From assembly GCF_001277195.1 (NCBI RefSeq), contig NZ_CP012268.1, forward strand, positions 3,348,001 to 3,412,000: a stretch of 64,000 nucleotides of DNA, written 5' to 3'. The position numbers and the translations under genes were made by a program. The notes under the pieces were generated by a model, which did no database searches, was not told the origin of the DNA, and was given only the letters and a program-made list of their open reading frames with translations. Position 1 is the first letter of the stretch; each line of letters opens with the position of its first letter. The DNA comes from Cronobacter muytjensii ATCC 51329 (GTDB lineage: Bacteria; Pseudomonadota; Gammaproteobacteria; Enterobacterales; Enterobacteriaceae). Positions 39,543-48,212 of the stretch are shown piece after piece.

Positions 39543-39704
39543 CTACGGGCGTCGACGGCCCATAAAAAGGCTAACCAGGAACAGAATAATACCAACGACG
39601 AATACGATTTTCGCTGCGCCTGCTGCGGTACCTGCCAGGCCACCAAAGCCCAGAGCGGCCGCAATCAACGCGATAACCAGAAAGATAATGCCCCAACGAA
39701 ACAT
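39543..39704 (-). CDS. ytjA: Small membrane protein YtjA (DUF1328)
   Basis: A 53-residue protein, [20 protein letters not shown] at the N-terminus, then [12 protein letters not shown], a second hydrophobic span and a basic end (FMGRRRP). This matches DUF1328/YtjA almost residue for residue. Two membrane spans are predicted. A strong AGGAGA ribosome site lies just upstream. It is downstream of osmY on the same strand; function unknown, family members are stress-associated. Confidence 0.95.
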   Translation of the reverse strand: MFRWGIIFLVIALIAAALGFGGLAGTAAGAAKIVFVVGIILFLVSLFMGRRRP

Positions 39705-39831
39705 AAGACTCTCCTTTACCATAGTTAATCTTTATACCGCTTCTTAATGAACGCAGCGTCCACTGGCGGTGTTATCCAGCTGTTGTTGCTTACCATTCCT
39801 CCCGGCCGTAGCCGGGAGAGCGGTTTGCCTG

Positions 39832-40446
39832 TTACGACTTCACTTTTAAATCGTTTTTGACGCTTTTCACGCCATCAACCGCTTTTGCGATGCTTTCGGC
39901 GCGCTGAGACTGTTTTTCAGACTCGACGGTACCGGAAAGCTGCACCACACCGTCGGTGGTTTCGACTTTCACGTTACGCGAAGGCACGATTTCATCCGCC
40001 AGCAGTTTCGCTTTGATTTCGCTGGTGGTGGCCGCGTCGCCCGCATAACCTTTCACCGACTGATCTTTACCGTCGCGTACGTGCAGCTTGTCGCTTACGG
40101 AAGCGACGCCCTCAATGCCTTTGGCGATTTTCACCGCTTCCTCGGCCTGGGCCTGGCTTTCAACAAAGCCGCTCAGCGTCACTACGCTTTTCTCGGTTTT
40201 CACAGAGATGTCGGTGCTCTTAATCTTTTCGTCATCTACCAGCGCGGCTTTCACTTTGGCGGTGATGGCGCTGTCGTCCATGAAGTTACCGACTTTATTC
40301 ATAGAGCTATCGATTTTTTGCCCTGCACTATCCGCGGTGGATTTGGTGCTTTCAACGGCGGAGTTTTCTGCGAACGCAGAAGAGGACGCCATGACAGAAC
40401 CCAACACAACAGCCAGCAGAGTTTTTGAAATCTTAGTCTTGTTCAT
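39832..40446 (-). CDS. osmY: Osmotically inducible periplasmic protein OsmY
   Basis: Exported stress protein of 204 residues with a signal peptide ending SSAFA and two BON domains (about 58-125 and 136-204), each with the [21 protein letters not shown] or [19 protein letters not shown] pattern. OsmY acts as a periplasmic chaperone and is strongly sigma-S and osmotically induced in E. coli. A 20-bp-class hairpin (TCCCGGC/GCCGGGA near 39799-39817) follows the gene. Confidence 0.96.
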   Translation of the reverse strand: MNKTKISKTLLAVVLGSVMASSSAFAENSAVESTKSTADSAGQKIDSSMNKVGNFMDDSAITAKVKAALVDDEKIKSTDISVKTEKSVVTLSGFVESQAQAEEAVKIAKGIEGVASVSDKLHVRDGKDQSVKGYAGDAATTSEIKAKLLADEIVPSRNVKVETTDGVVQLSGTVESEKQSQRAESIAKAVDGVKSVKNDLKVKS

Positions 40447-40857
40447 CGATTCGTTCCTGTGGTTTGCTCAGAATTTGAGCCGCAAGCCGCCACATCAGCG
40501 GCTTTTCCTAACAGCAGGCTTTCGCGCTGCTGATGAGTTAGTCGCGCCGTACCGGCAAGGCATGTTCAGAGGGTTAGTCAGACACTCAGCCGTTACGTTG
40601 CGAAAACTCAGTTATTAATATGGCAATAATAACGTTTATGATGATGAATCACCGGGTTGGAAGCACTTAACGGCATTTCATCCCGACGACAGCGTCATCA
40701 CATTGTTAAATATAGATCACGTTCGCAAAAACGCCTGGGCAGCGGCGGGAAAAAACGCCAAAACAGCAGGGAAAGCAGGAATTTAAGAACATTCCGCATC
40801 GCGGAGAAAGGGCGGTAACGCGAGGCAGGACGCGGCTTTGCCGCGTCCTGAAAGGGA
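40447..40857. other. Intergenic region between prfC and osmY
   Basis: 411 bases without a gene. The right end has the stem CAGGACGCGGC/GCCGCGTCCTG (40826-40850), a hairpin seven bases after the prfC stop without a T tract. The rest should hold the osmY promoter and a long 5' leader; I did not find confident boxes. Confidence 0.6.
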
Positions 40858-42447
40858 TTAGTGCTCGCGCGTTTTCCGGAAGGTCACATCCGGGTAACGC
40901 TCTTGCGTCAGATTGAGGTTGACCATGGTCGGCGCGATGTAGGTAAGGTTATCGCCGCCGTCCAGCGCCAGCTGGATCTCGTTCTTACGCTTGAACTCTT
41001 CGAATTTCTTCACGTCGTCGCACTCTACCCAGCGGGCCGTTGATACGTTAACCGATTCGTAAATCGCCTCAACGCTGTACTCGGTCTTCAGACGCGACAT
41101 GACCACGTCAAACTGGAGCACACCCACCGCGCCCACGATCAGATCGTTGTTGGAGAGCGGGCGGAACACCTGCACCGCGCCCTCTTCCGAGAGCTGCACC
41201 AGCCCTTTGAGCAGTTGTTTCTGCTTGAGCGGGTCTTTCAGGCGGATGCGGCGGAACAGTTCCGGGGCAAAGTTCGGGATACCCGTAAACTTCATGGATT
41301 CACCCTGGGTAAAGGTGTCGCCAATCTGAATAGTGCCGTGGTTATGCAGGCCGATAATGTCGCCCGGATACGCCTCTTCGACATGCGAGCGGTCGCCCGC
41401 CATAAAGGTCAGCGCGTCGGAGATGACGACATCTTTCCCGGTACGCACCTGGCGCAGCTTCATGCCCTTTTCATATTTACCGGACACCACGCGCATAAAC
41501 GCCACGCGGTCACGGTGTTTCGGGTCCATATTGGCCTGGATCTTAAACACGAAGCCGGAGAATTTCTCTTCGCTCGCCTCGACCACGCGGCCGTCGGTCT
41601 GACGCGGCATCGGCGCAGGCGCCCACTCCACCAGACCATCCAGCATATGATCGACGCCGAAGTTGCCGAGCGCGGTCCCGAAGAACACCGGCGTCAGTTC
41701 GCCGTTCAGGAACAGTTCTTTGTCGAATTCGTGCGACGCGCCTTTCACCAGCTCCAGCTCGTCACGCAGCTGCGCGGCCAGCTCCTCACCCACCGCCTGA
41801 TCCAGCTCCGGGTTGTCCAGACCTTTAACAATGCGCACTTCCTGAATGGTGTGGCCCTGACCGGTCTGATAGAGGTAGGTTTCGTCGTTATAAAGGTGAT
41901 AAACGCCTTTGAACAGTTTGCCGCAGCCAATCGGCCAGGTGATCGGCGCGCAGGCGATCCGCAGCTCGCTTTCCACTTCATCCAGCAACTCCATCGGATC
42001 ACGGATGTCGCGGTCGAGTTTGTTCATAAAGGTCAGGATCGGCGTGTCGCGCAGACGGGTGACTTCCATCAGCTTACGCGTGCGATCCTCAACGCCTTTC
42101 GCGGCGTCGATAACCATCAGGCAGCAGTCCACCGCCGTCAGCGTACGGTAGGTATCTTCCGAGAAGTCTTCGTGGCCGGGGGTGTCCAGCAGGTTGACGA
42201 GACAATCATGGTAAGGGAACTGCATCACGGAGGTGGTAATAGAAATACCACGCTGCTTTTCCATCTCCATCCAGTCCGATTTCGCGTGCTGGCTGGAGCC
42301 GCGGCCTTTTACCGTCCCGGCGACCTGAATCGCCTGTCCGAACAGCAGTACCTTTTCGGTGATCGTCGTTTTACCGGCGTCCGGGTGCGAGATAATCGCG
42401 AAGGTGCGGCGCTTAGCCACCTCTTGCAAATAAGGAGACAACGTCAT
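40858..42447 (-). CDS. prfC: Peptide chain release factor 3
   Basis: Translational GTPase RF3 that recycles RF1/RF2 from the ribosome, 529 residues from the ATG at 42447 (TAAGGAG ribosome site), as in E. coli. The G motifs are complete: SHPDAGKTT (G1), the RGISITT switch (G2), [10 protein letters not shown] (G3) and FMNKLDRD (G4). The C-terminal ends FRKTREH. The 13 residues upstream of this start are not RF3-like. Confidence 0.98.
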   Translation of the reverse strand: MTLSPYLQEVAKRRTFAIISHPDAGKTTITEKVLLFGQAIQVAGTVKGRGSSQHAKSDWMEMEKQRGISITTSVMQFPYHDCLVNLLDTPGHEDFSEDTYRTLTAVDCCLMVIDAAKGVEDRTRKLMEVTRLRDTPILTFMNKLDRDIRDPMELLDEVESELRIACAPITWPIGCGKLFKGVYHLYNDETYLYQTGQGHTIQEVRIVKGLDNPELDQAVGEELAAQLRDELELVKGASHEFDKELFLNGELTPVFFGTALGNFGVDHMLDGLVEWAPAPMPRQTDGRVVEASEEKFSGFVFKIQANMDPKHRDRVAFMRVVSGKYEKGMKLRQVRTGKDVVISDALTFMAGDRSHVEEAYPGDIIGLHNHGTIQIGDTFTQGESMKFTGIPNFAPELFRRIRLKDPLKQKQLLKGLVQLSEEGAVQVFRPLSNNDLIVGAVGVLQFDVVMSRLKTEYSVEAIYESVNVSTARWVECDDVKKFEEFKRKNEIQLALDGGDNLTYIAPTMVNLNLTQERYPDVTFRKTREH

Positions 42448-42540
42448 AATCAAAATCTTCTGTGTAAGCGCGCGGGCAGGCGCCACGCGGCGAGTGAGCG
42501 AAAAATGCGGCTATTTTACCCATCCGAAAGGGTCAGACAA

Positions 42541-43218
42541 TCATTGTTTACACAGCAATTGCTCCAGTTCGCTTAACGAGGTGACCTGCCAGGTCGGGGC
42601 GATATCTTCTGGCAGCGTGCGGCCGTGGCTGTTCAGCCAACAGGTCGCCAGTCCCGCATTGATGCCGCCGAGAATATCGGATTCCGCGGTATCGCCTACC
42701 ATCAACACGCGCGAGCGGTCGGGATTACCCATTTTCGCGAGGGCGTAGTCGAAGATTTCCGGCGCGGGTTTCGCGACGCCGACCTGCTCTGAGATAACCA
42801 GTAAGTCAAAATAGTCCCGAAATCCGGTGCGCTCAAGACGGATCTGCTGGAGCGCCGTAAAGCCATTGGTGATGATGCCAAGCTTCACTTTGCCTTTCAG
42901 GAATGCCAGCAAAGAGGCCGCCCCCGGCAGCGGCGCGCAGATCTCCGCCATCGCGTTTAAAAACGCGCTGTTCAGATCGCCTGCCGGCACGCTCAGACGT
43001 TCAGACCATCCCTGAAAACGCTGATGCTGGAGCTGCAGCGCGCTGATGGCGCCGTTCTGGTAGTCGACCCACAGCGGTTTATTGACCGCCTGGTAGTCGT
43101 GGTAATCCTGCTCGGTAAAGGTCACGCTGTAGTCCAGGAACATGCGCTGCAGGCCGCCAAAGGCGTCGAAAGTAAACAGCGTTTCGTCAGCGTCAAAAAG
43201 AATCCAGTCCCACTTCAT
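42541..43218 (-). CDS. yjjG: Pyrimidine 5'-nucleotidase YjjG
   Basis: HAD-superfamily nucleotidase of 225 residues that hydrolyses non-canonical and normal pyrimidine monophosphates (dUMP, dTMP and analogues) in E. coli. HAD motif I is [12 protein letters not shown], motif [14 protein letters not shown], the lysine and acidic motifs lie in [11 protein letters not shown] and [14 protein letters not shown]. Upstream of prfC on the same strand and downstream of rimI. Confidence 0.96.
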   Translation of the reverse strand: MKWDWILFDADETLFTFDAFGGLQRMFLDYSVTFTEQDYHDYQAVNKPLWVDYQNGAISALQLQHQRFQGWSERLSVPAGDLNSAFLNAMAEICAPLPGAASLLAFLKGKVKLGIITNGFTALQQIRLERTGFRDYFDLLVISEQVGVAKPAPEIFDYALAKMGNPDRSRVLMVGDTAESDILGGINAGLATCWLNSHGRTLPEDIAPTWQVTSLSELEQLLCKQ

Positions 43219-43238
43219 TACGTCACCTTTATTGATAA

Positions 43239-43682
43239 TTAACCCAGCGGCAACGCCATGATGATGGCGTCTTCGCGTCCGTCGGGCGTCGGATAATAGT
43301 TGCGGCGAATCGTCGCCTCGTTAAAGCCCAGGCTTTCATATAACGCGCGCGCCGCGTGGTTAGACGCGCGAACCTCCAGCCAGAGCGTCAGCACGTCGCG
43401 CGCTTCAAGCGCCTCGATAAGATGCTCCAGCAGCGCCCGGCCCAGACCACGACGCTGAAACGCCGGGTCGACCGCGATATTAAACAGCGTGGCTTCATCC
43501 AGCACGACCTGCGTTATCGCGAACGCCGCCATCGCGCCGTCCACGTCGAGCCGCAGGTTCAGATAGCGCTCGCCCTGATTGCTGGCGAACGTCTTCTCGT
43601 TCCACGGAAAGGCGTGAGCGCGCTGTTCAATGGCGAAAGCCGCCGCCAGATCAGCGGGCTGGAGTAAGGAAATCATCTTCAT
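43239..43682 (-). CDS. rimI: Ribosomal protein S18-alanine N-acetyltransferase RimI
   Basis: GNAT acetyltransferase for the N-terminal alanine of ribosomal protein S18, 147 residues. The acetyl-CoA loop is [14 protein letters not shown], the catalytic core LFNIAVDP and the C-terminal [20 protein letters not shown]. Its start lies 32 bases inside the end of holD, in another frame, a tight conserved overlap. Confidence 0.96.
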   Translation of the reverse strand: MKMISLLQPADLAAAFAIEQRAHAFPWNEKTFASNQGERYLNLRLDVDGAMAAFAITQVVLDEATLFNIAVDPAFQRRGLGRALLEHLIEALEARDVLTLWLEVRASNHAARALYESLGFNEATIRRNYYPTPDGREDAIIMALPLG

Positions 43683-44061
43683 GCTCGCAAATTTGTTGCC
43701 AGAGATCGGCGCGCGCCGCGCCGCTGCGCTGTAGCGTTTCCAGGCCCGGCGTTACCAGCCGGACACCGGGCAGCTCAGGCGCCGCGTCCACGCCCAAACA
43801 CCAGCTATTGCAGTGGGCATCGTGTAGCATCGCCACGCGGTCGGGGGTTAACTGCATCACCTGATCGGCATCGAGCGCCAGCGCGCGCAGCACATCCTGA
43901 ATGAACGGCAGGCTGAGCGGCGGCGGCTCGGCGGCCACCATCACCAGGCGGATATGAGAAGGCAGCACGATAGCTATCTCACCCAGCAGCGCGGCGGGGC
44001 GACGCAATACCCACTGGGTAATGCCCAGTTGCTGTAATCGCCAGTCTCGTCGGGATGTCAT
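43651..44061 (-). CDS. holD: DNA polymerase III psi subunit HolD
   Basis: Psi subunit linking the clamp loader to chi and SSB, 136 residues from the ATG at 44061 (MTSRRDWRLQQLGITQW, matching E. coli). Upstream sequence in the same frame has no psi similarity. The gene overlaps rimI by 32 bases and is divergent from rsmC. Confidence 0.95.
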   Translation of the reverse strand: MTSRRDWRLQQLGITQWVLRRPAALLGEIAIVLPSHIRLVMVAAEPPPLSLPFIQDVLRALALDADQVMQLTPDRVAMLHDAHCNSWCLGVDAAPELPGVRLVTPGLETLQRSGAARADLWQQICEHEDDFLTPAR

Positions 44062-44131
44062 AGGGATGCCTGAATCAGTGCCGAAGGGGCGCAAATATAG
44101 CAAATCCGTCGAACATGCGCCAACAAACCAC

Positions 44132-44137
44132 TATAAT
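44132..44137 (+). promoter_or_regulatory. Probable -10 box of the rsmC promoter
   Basis: A perfect TATAAT lies 30 bases upstream of the rsmC start. A weak -35 candidate (TCGAAC) sits about 17 bases before it. Confidence 0.5.
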
Positions 44138-44166
44138 CGCCCCTCAAGTTTCCGAAGGAGTGTTTC

Positions 44167-45195
44167 ATGTCTGGTTTTTCCCCGGCAAGCGAAGTTCTGC
44201 TGCGCCACAGTGATGATTTTACCGAAAGCCGCGTTCTGTTTGCCGGCGATATGCAGGATGACCTGCCTGCGCGTTTTGACACCGCGCAAAGCCGCGCGCA
44301 TACGCAGCAGTTCCACCACTGGCAGGTGCTGAGCAAGCCGATGGGCGATAACGCGCGCTACGGTCTGGTGGCCGACGCCGAGATCGTGGCGGACAGCGAT
44401 ACGCTTATCTACTACTGGCCCAAAAACAAACCCGAAGCGCAGTTCCAGCTGATGAACCTGCTGTCGCTGCTGCCAGTGGGCACCGATATTTTCGTGGTGG
44501 GCGAAAACCGCAGCGGCGTGCGCAGCGCCGAAGCGATGCTCGCAGAGTACTGCCCGCTGAACAAAATCGACAGCGCGCGCCGCTGCGGCCTCTATCATGG
44601 TCGTCTCGAAAAACAACCCGCGTTCAATCCTGACGGCTGGTGGAACGAATATGACGTTGACGGGCTGACTATCAAAACGCTGCCCGGCGTTTTCAGCCGC
44701 GACGGGCTGGATGTCGGCAGCGATCTGCTGCTCTCCACCCTCTCGCCGCATACCAAAGGCAAAGTGCTGGATGTCGGCTGCGGCGCAGGCGTGCTGGCGG
44801 CCGTGCTGGCGAGCCACTCGCCGAAAGTGCGTCTGACCCTGTGCGATGTGAGCGCGCCAGCGGTGGAAGCGAGCCGCGCGACGCTTGCCGCGAACGGCTT
44901 TGAAGGCGAAGTGGTCGCCAGTAACGTCTTCTCGGAAATCACAGGCCGCTTCGACATGATTATCTCTAACCCGCCGTTCCATGACGGGATGGAGACTAAT
45001 TTTGAAGCCGCGCAGACGCTGATCCGCAGCGCCGTGCGCCACCTGAACATCGGCGGCGAGCTGCGGATCGTGGCGAACGCGTTCCTGCCGTATCCGAATG
45101 TACTGGATGAAACCTTTGGCAACCATGAAGTTCTGGCGCAGACCGGACGCTTCAAAGTCTACCGCGCCGTGATGGGCCGCAACGCGAAGCGTTAA
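44167..45195 (+). CDS. rsmC: 16S rRNA guanine-1207 N2-methyltransferase RsmC
   Basis: S-adenosylmethionine-dependent methyltransferase for G1207 of 16S rRNA, 342 residues against 343 in E. coli. The N-terminal half is a degenerate methyltransferase fold. The active C-terminal half has the SAM motif [12 protein letters not shown] and the catalytic NPPF ([10 protein letters not shown]). A GAAGGAGTG ribosome site precedes the ATG. Divergent from holD and upstream of the leucine tRNAs. Confidence 0.97.
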   Translation: MSGFSPASEVLLRHSDDFTESRVLFAGDMQDDLPARFDTAQSRAHTQQFHHWQVLSKPMGDNARYGLVADAEIVADSDTLIYYWPKNKPEAQFQLMNLLSLLPVGTDIFVVGENRSGVRSAEAMLAEYCPLNKIDSARRCGLYHGRLEKQPAFNPDGWWNEYDVDGLTIKTLPGVFSRDGLDVGSDLLLSTLSPHTKGKVLDVGCGAGVLAAVLASHSPKVRLTLCDVSAPAVEASRATLAANGFEGEVVASNVFSEITGRFDMIISNPPFHDGMETNFEAAQTLIRSAVRHLNIGGELRIVANAFLPYPNVLDETFGNHEVLAQTGRFKVYRAVMGRNAKR

Positions 45196-45257
45196 CGGTA
45201 TTCATGCGCGAAATGCCGCTTTTTGCACCATTCAGAAAAGCGGCATGCAATTAAGTA

Positions 45258-45285
45258 TTGACGAAGTCCAGAAAACATCTAGAAT
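45258..45285 (+). promoter_or_regulatory. Promoter of the tRNA-Leu cluster
   Basis: TTGACG (-35) and TAGAAT (-10) are separated by 16 bases and followed by a G+C-rich GCGCC discriminator, typical of stringently controlled stable-RNA promoters. It starts about 35 bases before the first tRNA. Confidence 0.85.
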
Positions 45286-45325
45286 GCGCCTCCGTGGTTG
45301 CAATACTTCCCGGTATTGCTGGTAT

Positions 45326-45411
45326 GCGAAGGTGGCGGAATTGGTAGACGCGCTAGCTTCAGGTGTTAGTGTCCTTCGGACGTGGGGGTTCAAGTCCCCC
45401 CCCTCGCACCA
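45326..45411 (+). tRNA. leuV: tRNA-Leu (CAG), first copy
   Basis: An 86-nt class II tRNA starting GCGAAGGTGG and ending CTCGCACCA with an encoded CCA. The anticodon loop CTTCAGGTG has anticodon CAG; a long variable arm (GTGTCCTTCGGACG) and the GGTTCAAGT T-arm are present. It is identical to the next two copies. The symbol reflects only the E. coli leuVPQ order. Confidence 0.96.
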
Positions 45412-45443
45412 AAAACCACGCAAGAAAGTATCGCTCGCACTGC

Positions 45444-45529
45444 GCGAAGGTGGCGGAATTGGTAGACGCGCTAGCTTCAGGTGTTAGTGTCCTTCGGACG
45501 TGGGGGTTCAAGTCCCCCCCCTCGCACCA
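45444..45529 (+). tRNA. leuP: tRNA-Leu (CAG), second copy
   Basis: Identical 86-nt tRNA with anticodon CAG and encoded CCA, 32 bases after the first. The spacers differ, so only the tRNA units are repeated. All three are presumably cut from one precursor. Confidence 0.96.
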
Positions 45530-45559
45530 ATGCGATGGCGATACGATAAAAGAGACAGT

Positions 45560-45645
45560 GCGAAGGTGGCGGAATTGGTAGACGCGCTAGCTTCAGGTGT
45601 TAGTGTCCTTCGGACGTGGGGGTTCAAGTCCCCCCCCTCGCACCA
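45560..45645 (+). tRNA. leuQ: tRNA-Leu (CAG), third copy
   Basis: Third identical copy with encoded CCA, 30 bases after the second. No clear hairpin terminator is seen immediately downstream before the convergent DUF1435 gene. Confidence 0.96.
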
Positions 45646-45730
45646 CTTCTTTTATCGCTTCTTATTCTTCGGTGCTTCCTGTCTTATCTTTTATTCCCCT
45701 GTTTTCTGTATCCAGTGCCACCCTCTTGCG

Positions 45731-45973
45731 TTAATTCAGCGCCATGTGCAGATGCGATACGATCAGCATTAAACCGCTGGCGAAAGCGATGCATGACGGC
45801 AGCAGAACAAAATGCCGCAGACGGGGATGGTAAAGCATACCGACCGTCGTCAGCAGCGCCAGCACAATGATGACCCGCCACTGCGCCCAATTCAGCTCAC
45901 TCCACGCCAGCATCGCTACCAGCGCGCCCGGCAAAAGGACGGCCCAACCACTTTCCAGTCGTCTGTACAACAT
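45731..45973 (-). CDS. Small membrane protein of the DUF1435 type
   Basis: An 80-residue hydrophobic protein (MLYRRLESGWAVLLPGALVA at the start) with about three membrane spans and a C-terminal LLPSCIAFASGLMLIVSHLHMALN. I recognise it as DUF1435-like from memory; function unknown. The ATG at 45973 has a GAGGCGA ribosome site; a longer frame from 46012 would run through the Fur box. A near-consensus Fur box lies 19 bases upstream, so expression is likely iron-repressed. Confidence 0.8.
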   Translation of the reverse strand: MLYRRLESGWAVLLPGALVAMLAWSELNWAQWRVIIVLALLTTVGMLYHPRLRHFVLLPSCIAFASGLMLIVSHLHMALN

Positions 45974-45991
45974 CGTTTCGCCTCTTGTATC

Positions 45992-46010
45992 GATAATGAT
46001 AACCAATATC
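45992..46010. promoter_or_regulatory. Fur box upstream of the DUF1435 gene
   Basis: GATAATGATAACCAATATC matches 17 of 19 bases of the Fur consensus GATAATGATAATCATTATC. It sits between the DUF1435 gene (-) and the diguanylate cyclase gene (+), closer to the former. Confidence 0.85.
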
Positions 46011-46215
46011 ATATGATAAAAATTCTTATTTGTCAGCGAAAATCAATTTAGCGGCGCTTTACTTTAGTTAAGAGGTAATGACATAACGGGGTGAAGGTGA
46101 TAAATTGTCCGCCATGCTTAAGAAAATTCTCATTCTCAGTAACAAGGCACAATGAGCCCATCCTTTATCTGGCTTTTATAAAAACCTGATAGCGCTAAAT
46201 AAGTCACCAACGGAT

Positions 46216-47277
46216 ATGACTGCAAATAACTGGCGAGCCCTGACGGAAGAAAAATATCAGCTCTCCCTGAAACTCTTTCTGTTTCTTAATCTGTTTTCCG
46301 CGCTGTTTAATCTCGTGGATCCGCTTTATGACTATCCGCATATTCCCTGGCCTGCGTTAAGCGTGATTGCGCTAAGCGGCGCGCTGCTGTTGCGCGCGCA
46401 GTTCCGCGCCTTCAGCCTGAAAGCCATCAACCTGACGGCGCTCCTGGCAGGCGCGCTCTGGTCGTGGAATATCGCGTTGAAAAGCCCGTGGTGCGTTTTT
46501 CACGACGGCACCTGTCTGCTTATTACTCTGCTCGGCGCGCTGTTTATCGCCACGCTTTCATTTATAAATATGCTTGCCGCATTCAGCCGTTTTTGTCTGC
46601 CCATTACCGCCACGATCCTGTTGCTGGATAAAGGCCAGCATCCGGCGCTATTTGGGTACACGCTGACGCTACCGTTAATTGGGCTGGTTATTCAGCATCT
46701 GATCGCCCGACGCAGCGATATTTTTGCGCGCCAGATGATGCAGCGGCTAATAGAAGAAAAAGCCACATTAACCGACCTGAGCATGATGGACCCGCTTACC
46801 GGTCTCTGTAACCGCCGCGGTTTTCAGAACCGCCTGGCTAACCTGCCGCCGGACGCGGGGCAGCAGTTTGTGCTGCTGATGGATATCGACCATTTTAAAG
46901 CTTATAACGATCACTACGGCCATATGATGGGCGATCAGGCGCTGACACGCGTGTCGGCGGCGATCCGTGATTGTGTACGTTCGCGGGATATAGTCACCCG
47001 CTACGGTGGCGAAGAGTTTATGGTGTTGTTGACCCACGCCGATGAACAAAGCGCGCGAATGACAGCCGAGCGTATTCGCCAGCGGGTTTTCGATCTGCGT
47101 ATTCCACATATTTTCAATGAAAGCGTGGCGACTAACGTGACGCTTTCCATCGGCATCGCCCCGCTGGAAAGCGGTAATATTGACGACGCGCTACGCTGCG
47201 CCGATGAGGCGCTCTACGCCGCGAAAAACAAAGGCCGTAACCACATTCTGTATTATGAGGCCCGGCGCGCCGCCTGA
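46216..47277 (+). CDS. Membrane-anchored diguanylate cyclase
   Basis: A 353-residue protein with about five or six hydrophobic spans (residues 18-160) and a cytoplasmic GGDEF domain (about 185-345). The catalytic motif is GGEEF at 264-268, the metal-binding MDIDHFK at 222-228, and an inhibitory-site RSRD at 255-258, so it should be an active, product-inhibited cyclic-di-GMP synthase. It lies between two Fur boxes and just before fhuF, which suggests a link to iron supply. The signal sensed by the membrane part is unknown. Confidence 0.92.
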   Translation: MTANNWRALTEEKYQLSLKLFLFLNLFSALFNLVDPLYDYPHIPWPALSVIALSGALLLRAQFRAFSLKAINLTALLAGALWSWNIALKSPWCVFHDGTCLLITLLGALFIATLSFINMLAAFSRFCLPITATILLLDKGQHPALFGYTLTLPLIGLVIQHLIARRSDIFARQMMQRLIEEKATLTDLSMMDPLTGLCNRRGFQNRLANLPPDAGQQFVLLMDIDHFKAYNDHYGHMMGDQALTRVSAAIRDCVRSRDIVTRYGGEEFMVLLTHADEQSARMTAERIRQRVFDLRIPHIFNESVATNVTLSIGIAPLESGNIDDALRCADEALYAAKNKGRNHILYYEARRAA

Positions 47278-47354
47278 GATTTATGCCGCCACGCCAGACG
47301 CGTCGTTTTTATGGTCAAACCGCTTGCTATCGTTTCCGCCTATAGTTAGGATTG

Positions 47355-47370
47355 GCAATCATTATCATTT
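47355..47370. promoter_or_regulatory. Fur box upstream of fhuF
   Basis: GCAATCATTATCATTT contains the conserved ATCATTATC half of the Fur consensus, 24 bases upstream of the fhuF ATG. fhuF is iron-repressed through Fur in E. coli. Confidence 0.75.
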
Positions 47371-47393
47371 AGATTTGCTATTCAGACTACGCT

Positions 47394-48182
47394 ATGGCTT
47401 ATCGCTCTCTTCATTCTGTTGATGAACTTATCTGGCGCGCTCCGCTGCATCGTCCGTCTTCGACGCTCGCGGTTCGCCTGCGTGAAGCGTTTACGACGCA
47501 CCGCGCGCATTTTCACGACATCATGAAGCTGGACGACACCCCGCCCGCCACGGCGCTGACCTTCAGCGAATGGTCGCAGCCTGCTGCGCTCGCCTCGTTA
47601 ATGGCGCTCTATTCCGATCACATCTATCGCAACGCTCCCCCTGTCGCGCGTGAAAATAAGCCGCTGAAATCGCTCTGGGCGCAGTGGTATCTCGGCCTGC
47701 TCGTGCCGCCGCTGATGCTGGCGCTGCTGACGCAACCACAGGCGCTGGATATCAGCGATGACAATATCGCAGTGGAATTTCATGAAACGGGCCGCGCGGC
47801 CTGCTTCTATGTGACGGTGGAAGAAGACTGCCGCGCCAGCGCCCTTTCAGCGCGCGAGCGGCTGGAGAAGCTGTTAGTGGACGTGATGACGCCGGTCGTC
47901 GAAGCGCTGGAAGCCTCTGGTGATATCAACGGCAAGCTTATCTGGAGCAACACCGGTTATTTAATTAACTGGTGCTTCGGCGAATGGCGCGACTGGCTCG
48001 GCGAAGAGACCGTGAGCGCGCTGCGCCAGAGCTGCTTTTTCGAAAAAACATTGCTGAACGGCCAGGAAAATCCGCTGTTCCGCACCGTTGTTCTGCGTGA
48101 AGGATTGCTGGTGCGTCGCACTTGCTGTCAGCGCTACAAGCTGCCCGACGTGCAGCAATGTGGCGACTGCACCCTGAAATAG
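47394..48182 (+). CDS. fhuF: Siderophore-iron reductase FhuF
   Basis: Cytoplasmic [2Fe-2S] ferric reductase releasing iron from hydroxamate siderophores, 262 residues as in E. coli. The C-terminal cluster ligands CC-x10-C-x2-C are intact in RRTCCQRYKLPDVQQCGDC. It is preceded by a Fur box and followed by a hairpin terminator. Confidence 0.95.
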   Translation: MAYRSLHSVDELIWRAPLHRPSSTLAVRLREAFTTHRAHFHDIMKLDDTPPATALTFSEWSQPAALASLMALYSDHIYRNAPPVARENKPLKSLWAQWYLGLLVPPLMLALLTQPQALDISDDNIAVEFHETGRAACFYVTVEEDCRASALSARERLEKLLVDVMTPVVEALEASGDINGKLIWSNTGYLINWCFGEWRDWLGEETVSALRQSCFFEKTLLNGQENPLFRTVVLREGLLVRRTCCQRYKLPDVQQCGDCTLK

Positions 48183-48184
48183 TG

Positions 48185-48211
48185 AACGGCGGGTTTCCCC
48201 GCCGTTTTGTT
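48185..48211 (+). terminator. Terminator between fhuF and the PTS gene
   Basis: Stem ACGGCGGGG-type arms (AACGGCGGG/CCCGCCGTT) with a TTTC loop followed by TTGTT, directly after the fhuF stop. It also lies at the end of the convergent EIIC gene. Confidence 0.82.
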
Positions 48212-48212
48212 A

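Noticed and set aside
41215..42576. 453-codon frame opposite prfC
   Set aside because: Shadow of RF3; histidine/arginine-rich and without domain features.
45245..45772. Short frames across the tRNA cluster and apparent tandem repeat
   Set aside because: The repeats are three tRNA genes with distinct spacers, not a CRISPR array, and the frames simply translate the tRNA sequence.
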